From Druceiella hillmani (Eukaryota > Arthropoda > Insecta > Lepidoptera > Hepialidae): a stretch of 64,000 nt of DNA. The notes beneath the pieces are model-generated. The model worked only from the letters and a program-made list of their open reading frames with translations. It did no database searches and was not told the DNA's origin. Location: NCBI GenBank assembly GCA_039881145.1, contig JAYKKI010000052.1:10733001-10797000 (forward strand), written 5' to 3'. A program made the translations under genes and the position numbers. Positions within the stretch are counted from its first letter, which is position 1; every line of letters starts with the position of its first letter. Below are positions 1-10,925 of the stretch, piece after piece.

Positions 1-1003
1 TGGAGAAAGAGCAGATACAAGTCATGTCGAATTAACAATTTTCAAATTTCATACAAGGCAGACTTGTATCCTAATATTCATCCATTAAGATACTAATATA
101 AGTCGAGTATTTATTTGTATACAATATACAGATAGTAACAATAATGATGTACAAAATAATACTGATAATTTAAAAACAAAAAATGGAAGAAGATTAAAAA
201 TAAACATAACAATATTTAAATCACATAAAATGACATAAATAATCATTTAAATAATGATCGACAAAGAAAATACAGAAATTAAAAATTATATAATATTAAT
301 TAGCGTAGCCATTTTAAGCGTGTTGACGAAAGAATAATAAAAATAATGTTGCACAAAATAATAATGATAATTTAAAATAAAAAAACAGAAAAAAAATTAA
401 AAAATAATTTTCTTGACAATAATTTGAGAATGTGAATAATAATTTCCTAATAATTAACAAAACAAATATTAATATTAGTATTAATAAGCTTAAATTATGT
501 GTTTAAAGTTAAGCGTTTTAATATAGTAAGGCCGCTATCACTCTGCCGATTTGTGAGCGTGTTTCCAATGAGGCGATCCAGCAAGTTCGACGCGGGTACG
601 CCGCAAGCCCGTCGCGTGTATGATGTAAAGTATTCGCCTCTTGTGCGTAAGATGATCGCCGCGTATGTGTACCGAGCTCAATATCTACGCGTGGCGTGCA
701 ATCCGTGCTTTGGACAGTAAGGAGCAAGGTAAGAATCTCGCTACCCATAAGCGGCGAACACGCTGCATACCCGCGGCGAGCTCACTGCAACCACTACACA
801 CTTTCACAAATCGCCTTGGTGGAATCACGCTTACAAATCGCCAGTGTGATAACGGCCTAAGGTATATTCAAAGCGTTCGACAGATTCTATTAATTAATAA
901 ACAAAATAAAATAAAGATACGATACATTGCAAAAATTCCGAAATGATAATCTTAATATTAATTGGATGCCTTTTTAGCGGTCGTATAACATTCCTTAAAA
1001 ACA
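1..1003. other. AT-rich non-coding stretch with a GC-richer patch
   Basis: Very A+T-rich up to about 520, then a CpG-rich patch at about 525-800, then A+T-rich again. The patch holds a 73-codon open frame (499-720) and a donor-like 'caag|gtaagaat' near 735. The overlapping frames are short and I recognise none of them. The patch could be an untranslated first exon, a promoter or an old repeat; nothing decides between these. Confidence 0.4.
14..70. repeat. short inverted repeat, related to one at 10447-10506
   Basis: GATACAAGTC at 14-23 is answered by its exact reverse complement GACTTGTATC at 61-70. A similar arrangement occurs at 10447-10455 and 10498-10506, and both copies share the context 'cagatacaagtcatg'. 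This suggests two copies of one dispersed element, the first cut by the window edge. Confidence 0.45.
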
Positions 1004-1759
1004 TTAACCCTGTAAAGTGTCACATTCGTCATCTTCCACGTTGAGTGGCTCAATAGATCCACTAAAAGAAAGAACTATATTAGATATCAAACAAAACGTG
1101 ACACTGAGTTTGTTTTCACAATGAGGCAATGTCAACCCCTTCTCGCAAGGGTTTGGCGTGATCGAACCGCACCACCACTTTAAGGCGTTGGATAGAAATA
1201 GCTTGATCGGTACTTTCCACATTGAACGTGTTGAGGGATACGAATAATGTAAAACAATGAGGTTTTTTTTGAAGGAGTTTTGTTAATCCTTGGATATTGG
1301 ACATACTCTCTAATCAGAAACTAAATATATAACACTTTATCGAATTATATTGCCCTTTGAATTAGTTTTGTTGTTATGGAGATGTCTTTGGGATGCCGTA
1401 CCAGAAATGGTAAATTAAATTCTTATAGTGAGATATTTATCTGTCTACCGTCTGTCATGTCCGATTTTTTTTCGAACCGAGCGTAGTTTAGAAGACGAAA
1501 TTTAGAAGAGTTGTAGTGGTTAAATCAGCAATAATCCATCAGAGAAATATAAAATTTGATTGAAATTTGAATTTTAAAGAGTCAAAAATATATTTTTTGC
1601 TCAAATTTTAATACACTTATCAATATAATTATCAAATTTGTTACCGGCTTATGTGGAGTCTATATAATATGTTTTTCCGTTTGAACCTTTATTCTGCGAG
1701 AAAAGCCGATGGGAATGGATGAAATTTTTGAAACGGCTGAATTGGAAGATTATATATAA
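1004..1759. other. non-coding, nothing recognised
   Basis: Mixed-composition sequence with only short open frames on the minus strand (1004-1222 and 1116-1304), which resemble nothing I know. No splice-bounded exon or repeat structure is evident. Confidence 0.4.
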
Positions 1760-2174
1760 CTAGCGTGACCCGTGCGAAGTCTTCGCATTATTTATTCCAT
1801 TATGAAGCTCAGATGACAGATCAAACAAATATTTTACTAAAATTGACATATAGAGGCGCAAGTATCAAAAGCATTGAGCTAAAGCGCCACTTTATTTATA
1901 CGTGAGTGGATTTGAAATTAAACAAAAATTTTACCGACCGTCAATCATATTGACGTTGAGCCGTTAGATGGCAGCATTGCTGTTTTGTGTATATAATTTT
2001 AATAATTAATTAATTTGCAAAAACAATAGCAATAATAAATTTTTTAGTTGTGGATGCCGGTAGAGCAAGCAATTATCTATAAAATGATATATAATTTATG
2101 TGGATTAGTTGTGAGGTTTTTTCTAAAAAGGGAGTGTAACATATTAACCTTAGCGTATTAATATATATGATGAT
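1760..2174 (-). mobile_element. non-autonomous Helitron, family H1 (copy 1)
   Basis: Read on the minus strand, the element ends with a short hairpin (gcgaagacttcgc), then 'acgggtcacgctag', the hallmark Helitron 3' end (hairpin, then CTAG, inserted before T). The other end is near 'tcatcatatatattaatacg'. A nearly identical copy lies at 55217-55715; this one lacks about 85 bp next to the hairpin that the other keeps. There is no Rep/helicase coding, so it would depend on an autonomous Helitron elsewhere. The family assignment rests on end structure and on the second copy. Confidence 0.75.
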
Positions 2175-3395
2175 GATGATAGAGACAATTTCTAGAGTTT
2201 TATTACAATGTGAAAATTATAATTGTAGTAATTAATAAATAAGTAAATCTCTAATATGGTAGATGCCATGGCATTAAGGAAGTCAAGACTAAGTTTAGGG
2301 GATGTCGGACTTTTTCATACGGCCTTTGAAAACGATCGTAGAGGGCGAGTCCCTTGTATCAGGGTTCCGTCGTTTCCAAAATTTTGCAGCTTAGCCAGCA
2401 AAAGGACTTTTCTTAAAAGGTAGTTAATGTTGGAGAAAAAGTAGACTCGGCGTGTTTTCAGAATGTAAGCCTAGACCGGTTTTAGTTTTAGAACTTTTTA
2501 TTTATTTGAGGGGGTTTTGCAACAGCAACAATACGAGAATACATTTTTTATTTTATATATGGCATTCTTTTCATAAATTGTGACATTTTATAAAATATTT
2601 GCAATCGTCTTTCAATGCTTTTTAATTTGATGTCCTTAACCCATCATGGATGATGGTACAAACATTTTTTTAACATTTTTCAATAGTAATATTATAGTGT
2701 CTCGTAGCTGCAATATCTATTGGATTTTTCGATTTTTTTATCCTGTGTTCATATCGTATATGGGTATTTTAGGAGTTATTGGTGAACATACAATCATACA
2801 TCTTTTGACTTCGACGTAGTGGTGTAAAAAGGAACAACAACTGGAGCGAATGGGATTTTAATTTAGTGGTAATTGGATTATTTTTTTCCTTTTAAATTGG
2901 CATTAAAATTGGGCTTACATTAAGGCTCATATTAAAATTTGAGGTCTAATCCCCAAATCCAATGATTGCCTTTTCTTACTAGCGCTACTTAATCGAATAC
3001 AAAAGGCTTTAGCTACCCCAATATCTTACGAAACGTCAGCATAATTATGTAAAGTCCGTCTGCGACGCCGACTTCAAATAGACCGTCGCATGTCACAGCC
3101 ACGCACAGGGCTGACGAAAACGTGCTCGCTCTTCGCCTTTTTTACTTTGCGTTATTATTTATTCCTCACCACGTCACGGATCGTTAGCGGCGGGTCATGT
3201 CGCCGGGGCCAATTTGCAAATGCTCGTGGGAAAACGCGGAGCAGACCCTCGCGCCGGGAGCATTGGAATAATTTGCTGAAATTGCACTATTAGGCAACGC
3301 TGTATGGCGATGGTAAACTGATGCGTTCTCTGAATGTGAAAACGTTCGTTTTTACGCTTTCCCATTTTTTATTCATGTTTATCAGTACTTCATAA
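2175..3395. other. non-coding, with a GC-richer patch near 3075-3260
   Basis: Mostly A+T-rich with short frames only. The patch at 3075-3260 is CpG-rich and includes 'cgcggagcagacc', a string also present in the GC-rich patch near 6745. A 67-codon frame (3090-3293) is unrecognised. Confidence 0.35.
3388..3395. repeat. target-site duplication, left copy
   Basis: CTTCATAA directly abuts the hAT-type terminus at 3396. The identical octamer follows the right terminus at 4365-4372. An 8-bp duplication is diagnostic for hAT transposons. Confidence 0.85.
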
Positions 3396-4364
3396 TAGAG
3401 GTGCCCAAAATGTATCAGTGAAAAGAGAAGAGTGATATGTATCATTTGATTGGAAAGATATATATCACTCATTTACATCTATAGCTTAGTAGCTCAATAT
3501 CTCAGTAATGCGAGTTATTAACGAAATTATTTATTACGCATACGTTGAGCCGTTTAACAATGGTCATATAACATGATGTTTAAAACTACGTGATGTAGTA
3601 TTATTTCTACTTTCTTTAATTTCTTTACCACGACCTAGGTTTCGTTGTATTACATCTTCAGGTGGGATATCCCACCTGAAAATGTTGTAATACAACGAAA
3701 CCTAGGTCGTGGTAAAGAAATTAAAGAAAGTAGAAATAATACTACATCACATAGTTTCATTTAATTGTGAATAATGAATTTCTACAAAATTAACGCCAAA
3801 TATATTCAATATGGTGTTTGAATTATTGTTTCAAAATAAAAATAAATTCTACAAGAGTATCCACTTTGCTTAATACTTTACAGGTTTAAGATTTAGGACT
3901 GTCAATTTAGATTGAAATTATACATAAAATAACTTTAATGATAATTAAATAAATTGGAATAGATTGGCGTATTTATACAGTTATAAATTAGAATTTTGAA
4001 GTGAAACAAAAAAGTGTTCGTTTACGCAAATATTTTGAGCGAACTAAAGTATACTTTATCACAGCGATCACATTGGATCGCGAGTAGCTACGTTCGTGTA
4101 CATAGATCCAGTTGCACACTTGACTAAACAGTGCGATCGTTTTCTGTCTCTTTCATATAACGTCAAAACATATACTTTTATATCTATCTTCACGACACGA
4201 CGAGTGAGTGAAATGACTAATTTGGGGAAACGAAAAAGACGCCGATCACTCCCGAGCTAGTGATATGCTGATACATTTTGGTTTCAAGTGAGCGAGTGAT
4301 AGATATGATCGTAACACGTGAGCTATATCTTTTATATCTCTCACTCATGAGTTACACATCTCTA
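3396..4364. mobile_element. non-autonomous hAT-type DNA transposon, complete, with nested fold-back element
   Basis: The left end reads TAGAGGTG and the right end, reverse complemented, reads TAGAGATG, fitting the hAT terminal pattern. Exact 8-bp duplications (CTTCATAA) flank the two ends. Subterminal 'aaaatgtatcag' also recurs in inverted orientation near both ends (about 3410 and 4268). The element is 969 bp and has no transposase frame. A fold-back element (3582-3810) sits inside it and accounts for about a quarter of its length, so that insertion came later. The remainder is A+T-rich filler, apart from a somewhat GC-richer 4020-4320. Confidence 0.85.
3582..3810. mobile_element. fold-back element with hammerhead-like arms, copy 1 (nested in hAT)
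   Basis: Two arms of about 85 bp form an almost perfect palindrome centred on 'gggatatccc' (3663-3672). A one-sided tail follows, ending '...ttaacgccaaatatattcaat'. Near-identical nonamers flank it (atgatgttt at 3573-3581, atggtgttt at 3811-3819). The right arm has the hammerhead-like order of segments but with CTGAAAA in place of CTGAAGA (3676-3682). The left arm, on the minus strand (3628-3665), has lost three bases of stem II. Both motifs are therefore probably decayed here. Confidence 0.8.
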
Positions 4365-4372
4365 CTTCATAA
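4365..4372. repeat. target-site duplication, right copy
   Basis: CTTCATAA, identical to 3388-3395, directly follows the right terminus of the hAT-type element. Confidence 0.85.
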
Positions 4373-5835
4373 GTTACCAGTACTAAACGACAAAGAAACT
4401 ATGAAATATTTAAACATTTTATTGTACTAAAAGAATACAAGAACATTTCAAAATATATTAGAATTTAAATATCAGGCCGTTTTGGTATATATTAGTCACG
4501 GACTACAGCAAACAATTTGTATGAAATTATTTATTTATCAAGGGTTTAAAGGGTCTGACAAGGAAATAAAAAAAAAACAGACAGAAGGAGAGATAGTGAT
4601 GTAGACAATGATTTACATAATATAGAGAGGTAAACATTAAAGGAAATATAGTCAAATATTGGTACAGTTTTCCTTTTTTTTTATAGATTAGTAAGAAATA
4701 AAAAAGATTAAATTAATATGGAGTTACACATTTACAGTCCGAGCCAATAGAGTAAAAGTATCGTAAAAGAACAATCTTTGAGGTCTTAAAGTTCTATCTC
4801 ACTCTGAAAGAAAAACTTGTACTCTCTTAGCCCAGAGTGACGTCTCCAGCATTCTAATGACATACAGTAATTATTTCTACACCTTAAACAATTGGATTAC
4901 GAAATTACTCGATTGTACTGTAAATTCTACTATGAACCAGGTCGGATGCCCTATAAAATATCTAGTTCATTTGAAATCATGAGCTATAAAATGCAATAAA
5001 TTAAATATAAACATACAAAGTGCGCCCTTCAGTACCTAAACGATGTTTCATTACCTGTCTGTAACTCATGTGTCGCACGTATAGTTTTATTACATTAATG
5101 TTATTTTTACCTCCGAGTGTAATTGACGTGTTTTTTCTTTTATTTTCTTTTCGGTTACGTAACGTAATTTTTCTTGTGTTAATTGGGCATTACCTGTATC
5201 AATTAGTACAATCTACCATTGTATGTAGTTCTCTATTGTCGCATGTGGTTGGCTGTAAAAATTGCTCCTGTAACAATAATCCAGTCGTGCGTGAACTTAA
5301 CTTTTTAAATTGCAGTGAAATTTAGTGAATATAGTAAATAAATCATTAATACATTAGGTGAAATATTGAAAAATAACATGTTTTTTTTGTTCGTTTGTTT
5401 GTTTGCATTTTTATATTTGAATTAGTTTTGAAGAAACTATAAGATCTAAGAGCTACTGTAACTTTTATTGTGTTTATAGCTTAAAGCTATTAAATTGAAA
5501 AGCAAAGTTGAAAAAAGGATAATTTTTATGTTAATAATGCGAATAGGGTATAAACAAAATTTTACTGAATTACTATTTGTTATATTATTTATTATACTAA
5601 TATTTATTTATTTAGAGGCTTATTATAATTAATAAATGAATATATCAAGGCTTATTATATATTTATATAATTAATAAAAAAACATACAATATAACAGACG
5701 GTATGGTTTCATTATATCACGTCTTGCTTTGTAACAATACCAATTTCGATGGACAGTTTTATTACGAAAAATAACATTGAAATTACATTAAAGGTTTATC
5801 ATTGAGAGTATAAATGGTATTATATATTACATAAC

Positions 5836-5836
<1 letters not shown>
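4373..5836. other. non-coding AT-rich stretch
   Basis: No repeat or exon structure recognised. An 85-codon frame (5068-5325) is rich in hydrophobic residues because the DNA is T-rich; it has no recognisable homology and is probably chance. Confidence 0.4.

Positions 5837-5882
<46 letters not shown>
5837..5882. repeat. (TA)n microsatellite
   Basis: About 23 uninterrupted TA dinucleotides. Confidence 0.95.
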
Positions 5883-5885
<3 letters not shown>

Positions 5886-6035
5886 TTCACACATACACAT
5901 GGACGTATACATATACATATTTAAATTTAAGGAACACATTAAAAGTTGTTGAGAGACAATTTCATATAGATTTATTTATAGGGATTGTTGATCAACGACT
6001 TTATTGCACATAGATCGATATTGTGTTACAGAGTT

Positions 6036-6037
<2 letters not shown>

Positions 6038-6078
<41 letters not shown>
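6038..6078. repeat. (AT)n microsatellite
   Basis: About 20 uninterrupted AT dinucleotides, 155 bp after the preceding TA tract. Confidence 0.95.
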
Positions 6079-6080
<2 letters not shown>

Positions 6081-6157
6081 TTTACATGGTATTTATTAGA
6101 ACTAGGAAATAAGCGTGGAAAATGCCAAGTTCATCCGGTTGTGCGTGCAATTAAATG

Positions 6158-6612
6158 GAGCTAAGTTTTTTAGTCTGGCGTTGAGACAAAGCACATTGAA
6201 CATGGTGTGCTCAAGTGGGTGCTATTTAACTACCGCCGTTGTACATAACTTCATGTTCAGTCGTTAAGAATGGAAAATAATTTGGTAACGCTTTAGGGTA
6301 CGAATATCGTCCACATCTGAATTTGTGATCGATTTTTACAAATACAATTGAATTTAAGTCAATAGCTACCGATACCACGCATTTCAAAGGAGCAAAGTCT
6401 TTTAGTTTAGCGTTGAGACGAAGCACATTGAATATGGTGCCCTCAAGTGGGTGCTATTTAACTACCGTCGTTGTACATAACTTCATGTTCGGTAGTTAAG
6501 AATGGAAAATAATTTGGTAACGCTGTAGGGTACGCATATCGTCGACATTTGAATGTTTGATCGATTTTTACCAATATATACAATTGAATTTAAATCAATA
6601 GCTACCGATATC
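6158..6612. repeat. tandem duplication, unit about 232 bp
   Basis: The segment beginning 'gag(c)taaagt...ttttagt' at 6158 recurs at 6390 with about 90% identity, through the 'atagctaccgata' segment. The two copies lie head to tail. Short open frames on the minus strand are artefacts of the duplicated sequence. Confidence 0.85.
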
Positions 6613-6850
6613 ATGAGTCCACAGCGTGAAAGAGCAAAAGCAACGCTTCGATGCGTGAACAATGCAGGCGCGTCGTGTTGACCGTCACCCTCGACATTAT
6701 CAACAAACACGGTGCTTTCGTAAACCGATGTCGGGAGAGGGGGGCGCGGAGCAGACCGCGCCCCCGTCAGGGTCGACACGTGGTGACACGTGCCGCGTTC
6801 GCCGACCGCATAATAAACTTGATAGCTTCATAGCTTCCACTCGTTAAACG
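6613..6850. other. GC-rich patch, unassigned
   Basis: A markedly CpG-rich island in A+T-rich surroundings, including 'cgcggagcagaccgcgcccc'. Several overlapping short frames are open on both strands (up to 98 codons), as expected from GC-rich sequence with few stop codons. Candidate promoter, enhancer or repeat remnant; no product can be named. Confidence 0.35.
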
Positions 6851-7906
6851 GGCGCGGGCATTGTCGGGCCGATGTTCTTTTCTTTTGCTCTGCTATCTTT
6901 GGCAATGAGAGGTCCATGCGGATGGACTTCCCAGAATAGCTGTCGCGATTATTAGTTATTTTGATTTTTTACTGGGGGATCGAAGTTGAGGAAAATTGGG
7001 TTAAGGAAATTGGTACTTATTTGGGTACTGTACCTTAAAGTAAAAACGGAACCCTTGTACTATTACTAATATCGTTGGCCTTCTGTCACAGAGATTATGC
7101 GATGTGAAAACTTGAAATTTGCCCTAGCAATGCATTTTATTAACCTATATGTTTTGCACTAGTTAATATTTTAAAATATTTATATGATAATCAAAGAGGC
7201 AAATTAAATACTCGATTTTTTCCTATTTTCTTTATTATTACCGAAACTACTGAACTAAAAATGATGAAAACAGCAAGGTTGATAGAATCTGATTAGAAGA
7301 TTATAGTAAACTACAGTGACTGCGTTAGATTCTAACAGTTTTCCAAATATTCACCATATTTTTTCGACTGTGAAAGATATACTAGATAATATGTAATGAA
7401 AAATTTATATTTATAGTTTAATAGAAGTACTATATCCCCTTAAATATTTATGAGTGCCTTAATATATACGGAATCCTAGTAGTTGACAGGTTTTTTTGAG
7501 GAAACCTAGATTAAGTTAATATGGTAAATAATAATAGACAATTTGGGGTCATAGTGTAGTTGAATAAGTTGTTCTAGTTAGGAAACCATTGGCGAAGAGG
7601 GGAAAAACAAAATATGTATGTATAGTTGATAAAATGAAAAGCGAAAGATGAGAAAAAGTATTAAATAATCAAATGTTGTTAAGCAAAGTGGAAGTAACCG
7701 TATTGTGTGTGTACTGATAACGCTAATTAAATAAACATGGAAATATGTATTAGATATGGCTGAAGTGAGATCATTGCGGAAAATTTTACGCCACAAAGTT
7801 AAAAATAACGGTTTTATTATGAACAATAGTGTTGTTTGACAGGTTTTTGATGAGAATTCTGTATCGAGATAGTACTTGCTGTATAGATGAAGCAAATAAA
7901 GATGCC
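6851..7906. other. non-coding, nothing recognised
   Basis: A+T-rich. A 105-codon minus-strand frame (7578-7895) is low in complexity and not recognised. Confidence 0.4.
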
Positions 7907-8340
7907 TTAGCCATGTTGAACCGGAAAAAAACAGGAAAAGCTGATGTATATACGGACAGAGTTAACGGGATGATAAATGATCCTAAAAATGACATATTAT
8001 CTTAAATTACCCATGTCTTTACAATCGTATATTACTTATTATATTTTCATACGTTCGTGGACAATACTAAGAGTTAAACTAAATCCAGATAAATTGGAAT
8101 CCACAAAAACGTAATTTTTATTTTTTTTAAATGACTTAGCCATATTGAATCGGAAAAAAACAGGAAAAGTTGATGTATATATGGACAAAGTTAACGGGAT
8201 GATAAATTATCTTAAAAATTACATATTTTCTTAAATTGTCCATTTTAGAATCGTATATTACTTATTATGTTTTCATACGTTCGTGGACATTACTTAGAGT
8301 TAAACTGGATCCAGTTAAAATCCTCCAAAAAGTAATTATT
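7907..8340. repeat. tandem duplication, unit about 229 bp
   Basis: The block starting 'ttagccat(g/a)ttgaa' at 7907 recurs at 8136, running through 'catacgttcgtggaca' and 'agagttaaact' with roughly 88% identity. The copies lie head to tail. Confidence 0.85.
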
Positions 8341-8521
8341 TTTTTGATTCTGACTTGCTGAAATGCCATGACTGCTATAGCAGTGGAGCACCATCAAAAC
8401 CACTTTTTGTTATACTGATGTATAAAATATAAATTTTTTTAGCTATTTTAGTAAGGTCAAAATAAATGTGATACCCAGTAGATAACAAGTATTGACCTTA
8501 GGTTTTGCTGAGTTTTACGTT

Positions 8522-8652
8522 AAAAATGTGTGTCATAGGACGCACAACACAAAAGCAATTTATGACGTTTTGTTGTACCAAATATATTTAAAAATGTGTG
8601 AGACGCACAACTCAAAAGCAATTTATGACGTTTTGTTGTACCAAATATATTT
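8522..8652. repeat. tandem duplication, unit about 65 bp
   Basis: Two adjacent copies of a block starting 'aaaaatgtgtg' and ending 'ccaaatatattt'. The first carries a few extra bases (gtcatagg), giving an offset of 68 bp. Confidence 0.9.
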
Positions 8653-8744
8653 GGAGATATAGTATCACAAGATAAGAAATAAAATTATGGAATCATGAAA
8701 GATAATGAAGTCAAAATATGAAAAAATAACACAAAAAATAAAAT

Positions 8745-9290
8745 ATTTGAATATTTTTTTCATAAATCATAATTTCAAACTACAAAGCCATGAGTGAAGA
8801 TATTTTTACAAAACTTAAAGATTAACCAATTGTTGAATATTGAATATATTTGGTGTTAATTTTGTAGAAATTCATTATTCTTTGAATTCTTTACCATGAC
8901 CTAGGTTTCGTATTACAACATCTTCAGGTGGGCTATTATCGTTGGTAATAGCCCACCTGAAGATGTTGTAGTACGACGAAACCGTCGTGGTAAAGAACTT
9001 AAAGAAAGTAGAAATAATACTACATCACGTAGTTTAATTTAATTGTGATTAACCAAGTGGTAAAGGTTTAACTTAAAACTTAACGTTTAGACAAGGACAG
9101 TAATATTGAATTGTCTCATTTTTAAATGGTGCTCATCATATTCTATGAGAGCGAATGAGAGAGGTAGATATCCCCACTCCATCCTTACCATTAGAAGCTA
9201 ATAACTCACTAATTTTTAAACAATTTTTATTTTTTTCACTACTGATTTTTAATTAAACTATACTTTCTTAATATTTCACAAAAATAGTAA
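8745..9290 (+). repeat. dispersed repeat R (copy 1), interrupted by a fold-back element
   Basis: The two flanks (8745-8829 and 9047-9290) align end to end with the uninterrupted copy at 16665-16975. Shared stretches include 'cgtaatttcaa'-like sequence on the left and 'acatttagataaggac'-like sequence on the right. The family is unknown. Its value is that it provides an empty site for the insertion at 8830-9046. Confidence 0.75.
8830..9046 (-). mobile_element. fold-back element with hammerhead-like arms, copy 2
   Basis: A 217-bp insertion bounded by exact direct repeats GATTAACCAA (8820-8829 and 9047-9056). The related repeat at 16.7 kb has a single diverged version of that site. The arms are inverted around a short loop at about 8937-8951. 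The long one-sided tail lies on the left here, so the element is reversed relative to copies 1, 3 and 4. The plus-strand arm keeps CTGAAGA and GAAA but has lost three bases of the ACCTAGGT segment. The minus-strand arm keeps ACCTAGGT but lacks part of stem II. Confidence 0.85.
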
Positions 9291-10699
9291 TTTTATAAGT
9301 AGTTAATAATTGAAAACATAGAACGTTAATAATTTTGCGTAGTGTTGAGAATAGTACACATGACAATACACAGGCAGAAACTAACAATTTTTTTATGTTA
9401 TTTTTACTGAATATGTTTCCTGTAAATACATAGTAATGCACTACAATTAATCAATTAGTATAAGAATGTTTATTTCGCTGACTACGAAAGTGTGTATATA
9501 TACAAATATTTAGAAACGCTTTTATGTAATCTATAACAACGTGTCTGAAGACATACGAATGAAACTGTCACTTTTCGACAATTCATATAAAAATGGTATT
9601 TCAGAAAATGTTATGGAATATTCCAGAGACAGATCCTTCTCAACCAGTATACGGTACGGCGATGAATGTAAAATATGTCTTCTAGAGGTTTATCTGTTTC
9701 TATTCTGACTATGTTGATAGACGCTTTCTAGCATAACTCTGCATTGTTGCATTCTATGAGCTGAGAAAAATACGAGTAAATGGAAATTCGCACAAAAGGC
9801 GTCGTTTCAAGTCGAAAATTGTAACGCAGAGACGGCTCTACGCCAATAAAAATTTTGCTTTGTATGTTGAACGCTTCGCTCAACGCAAATGTTTTCGTGG
9901 AAAATATCTATTCATTTCCACATAAACTCTCCATTTCCTTTTATATTATTGATTTTATTGCACTTTTGTTTATGATTTATTATAGTATTTACATTATTAT
10001 ATATTAATTTGTTTTGAGTTTTGTTAGTTAAAATATTGGCGTTAGGTAGACTATTATATTCTGAATACACATTAAACAAAACCATTTTCCTTTATAGTGT
10101 TTCCTAAATATCACTATCGTGGTTTTTAAGATTTTTTACTTGCATGGGGTGGCGACACTGTCTGACATTTTGGACCCTCATATCTCTCGATGGTGACACC
10201 AAAAAAATACACATTACATTTCGAAAGACCTTTTCTGTAACATCTCGTTCGACGGAGTCTGCGAAAAAACATTTTTTCGTTCCAAAGTTTAGTGTTCATA
10301 AATAGAAATAAAAATTGTACATTCTTACAATGCGACACAAATTCCTTTGACGTTCGTCAAAAAACCGACTGCGATCGAAGGCAATTTTTTTTATTTGTTT
10401 GTCACGGGATTTGTTTTATTTGTTTGTTTGTTATGGGGAAAAAACAGATACAAGTCATGCTGAGATACAAAATGAGAGTTTTTCAAGAATTATGCTAACT
10501 TGTATCCTTCCCGTATCAAAATAATATTCTACGTACATATATTCTCCGTTTTATATAAATATTTGTATTCTACATTAAATATTAAATTTTATAAAATATT
10601 AAATTAAATTATAAATCAAGTAATATTGGTAAACAAACAAATAATAAATATTGAAATTATTGAAATCAGCCTTTCATTTAAAGTTCTCTATAATATTAT
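9291..10699. other. non-coding, with one member of a small inverted-repeat pair
   Basis: A+T-rich. The end (10447-10506) holds the second copy of the 'gatacaagtc' inverted repeat seen at the left edge of the window. Short frames near 10126-10498 are not recognised. Confidence 0.4.
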
Positions 10700-10773
10700 T
10701 AATTATCCAATCTTTGCTAATATCTATAAATATTTAGAAACGTATTAATAATTATCCAATCTTTGCTAATATC
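10700..10773. repeat. 25-bp direct repeat, 49 bp apart
   Basis: The string 'taattatccaatctttgcta' and its following 'atatc' occur at 10700-10724 and again at 10749-10773. The second copy directly abuts the single-armed fold-back element. Confidence 0.85.
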
Positions 10774-10925
10774 CCACCTGAAGATGTTGTAATACAACGA
10801 AACCTATGTCTTGATAACGAAATTAAAGAAAGTAGAAATAATACTACATCACGTAGTTTCATTTAATTGTGAATAATTAATTTCTACAAAATTAACGCCA
10901 AATATATTCAATATTCTCTATAATA
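10774..10925 (+). mobile_element. fold-back element, copy 4 (single arm)
   Basis: Only one arm plus the tail is present, from 'ccacctgaagatg' through '...ttaacgccaaatatattcaatatt'. CTGAAGA, stem II and GAAA are intact, but the ACCTAGGT palindrome is changed (ACCTATGT) and stem I is lost. It starts exactly where the inner end of an arm lies in the other copies, so it is either truncated at the palindrome centre or is the monomeric form. Confidence 0.75.

Noticed and set aside
5068..5325. 85-codon hydrophobic frame as a small membrane protein
   Set aside because: T-rich DNA gives Phe/Leu-rich translations by default; no independent support.
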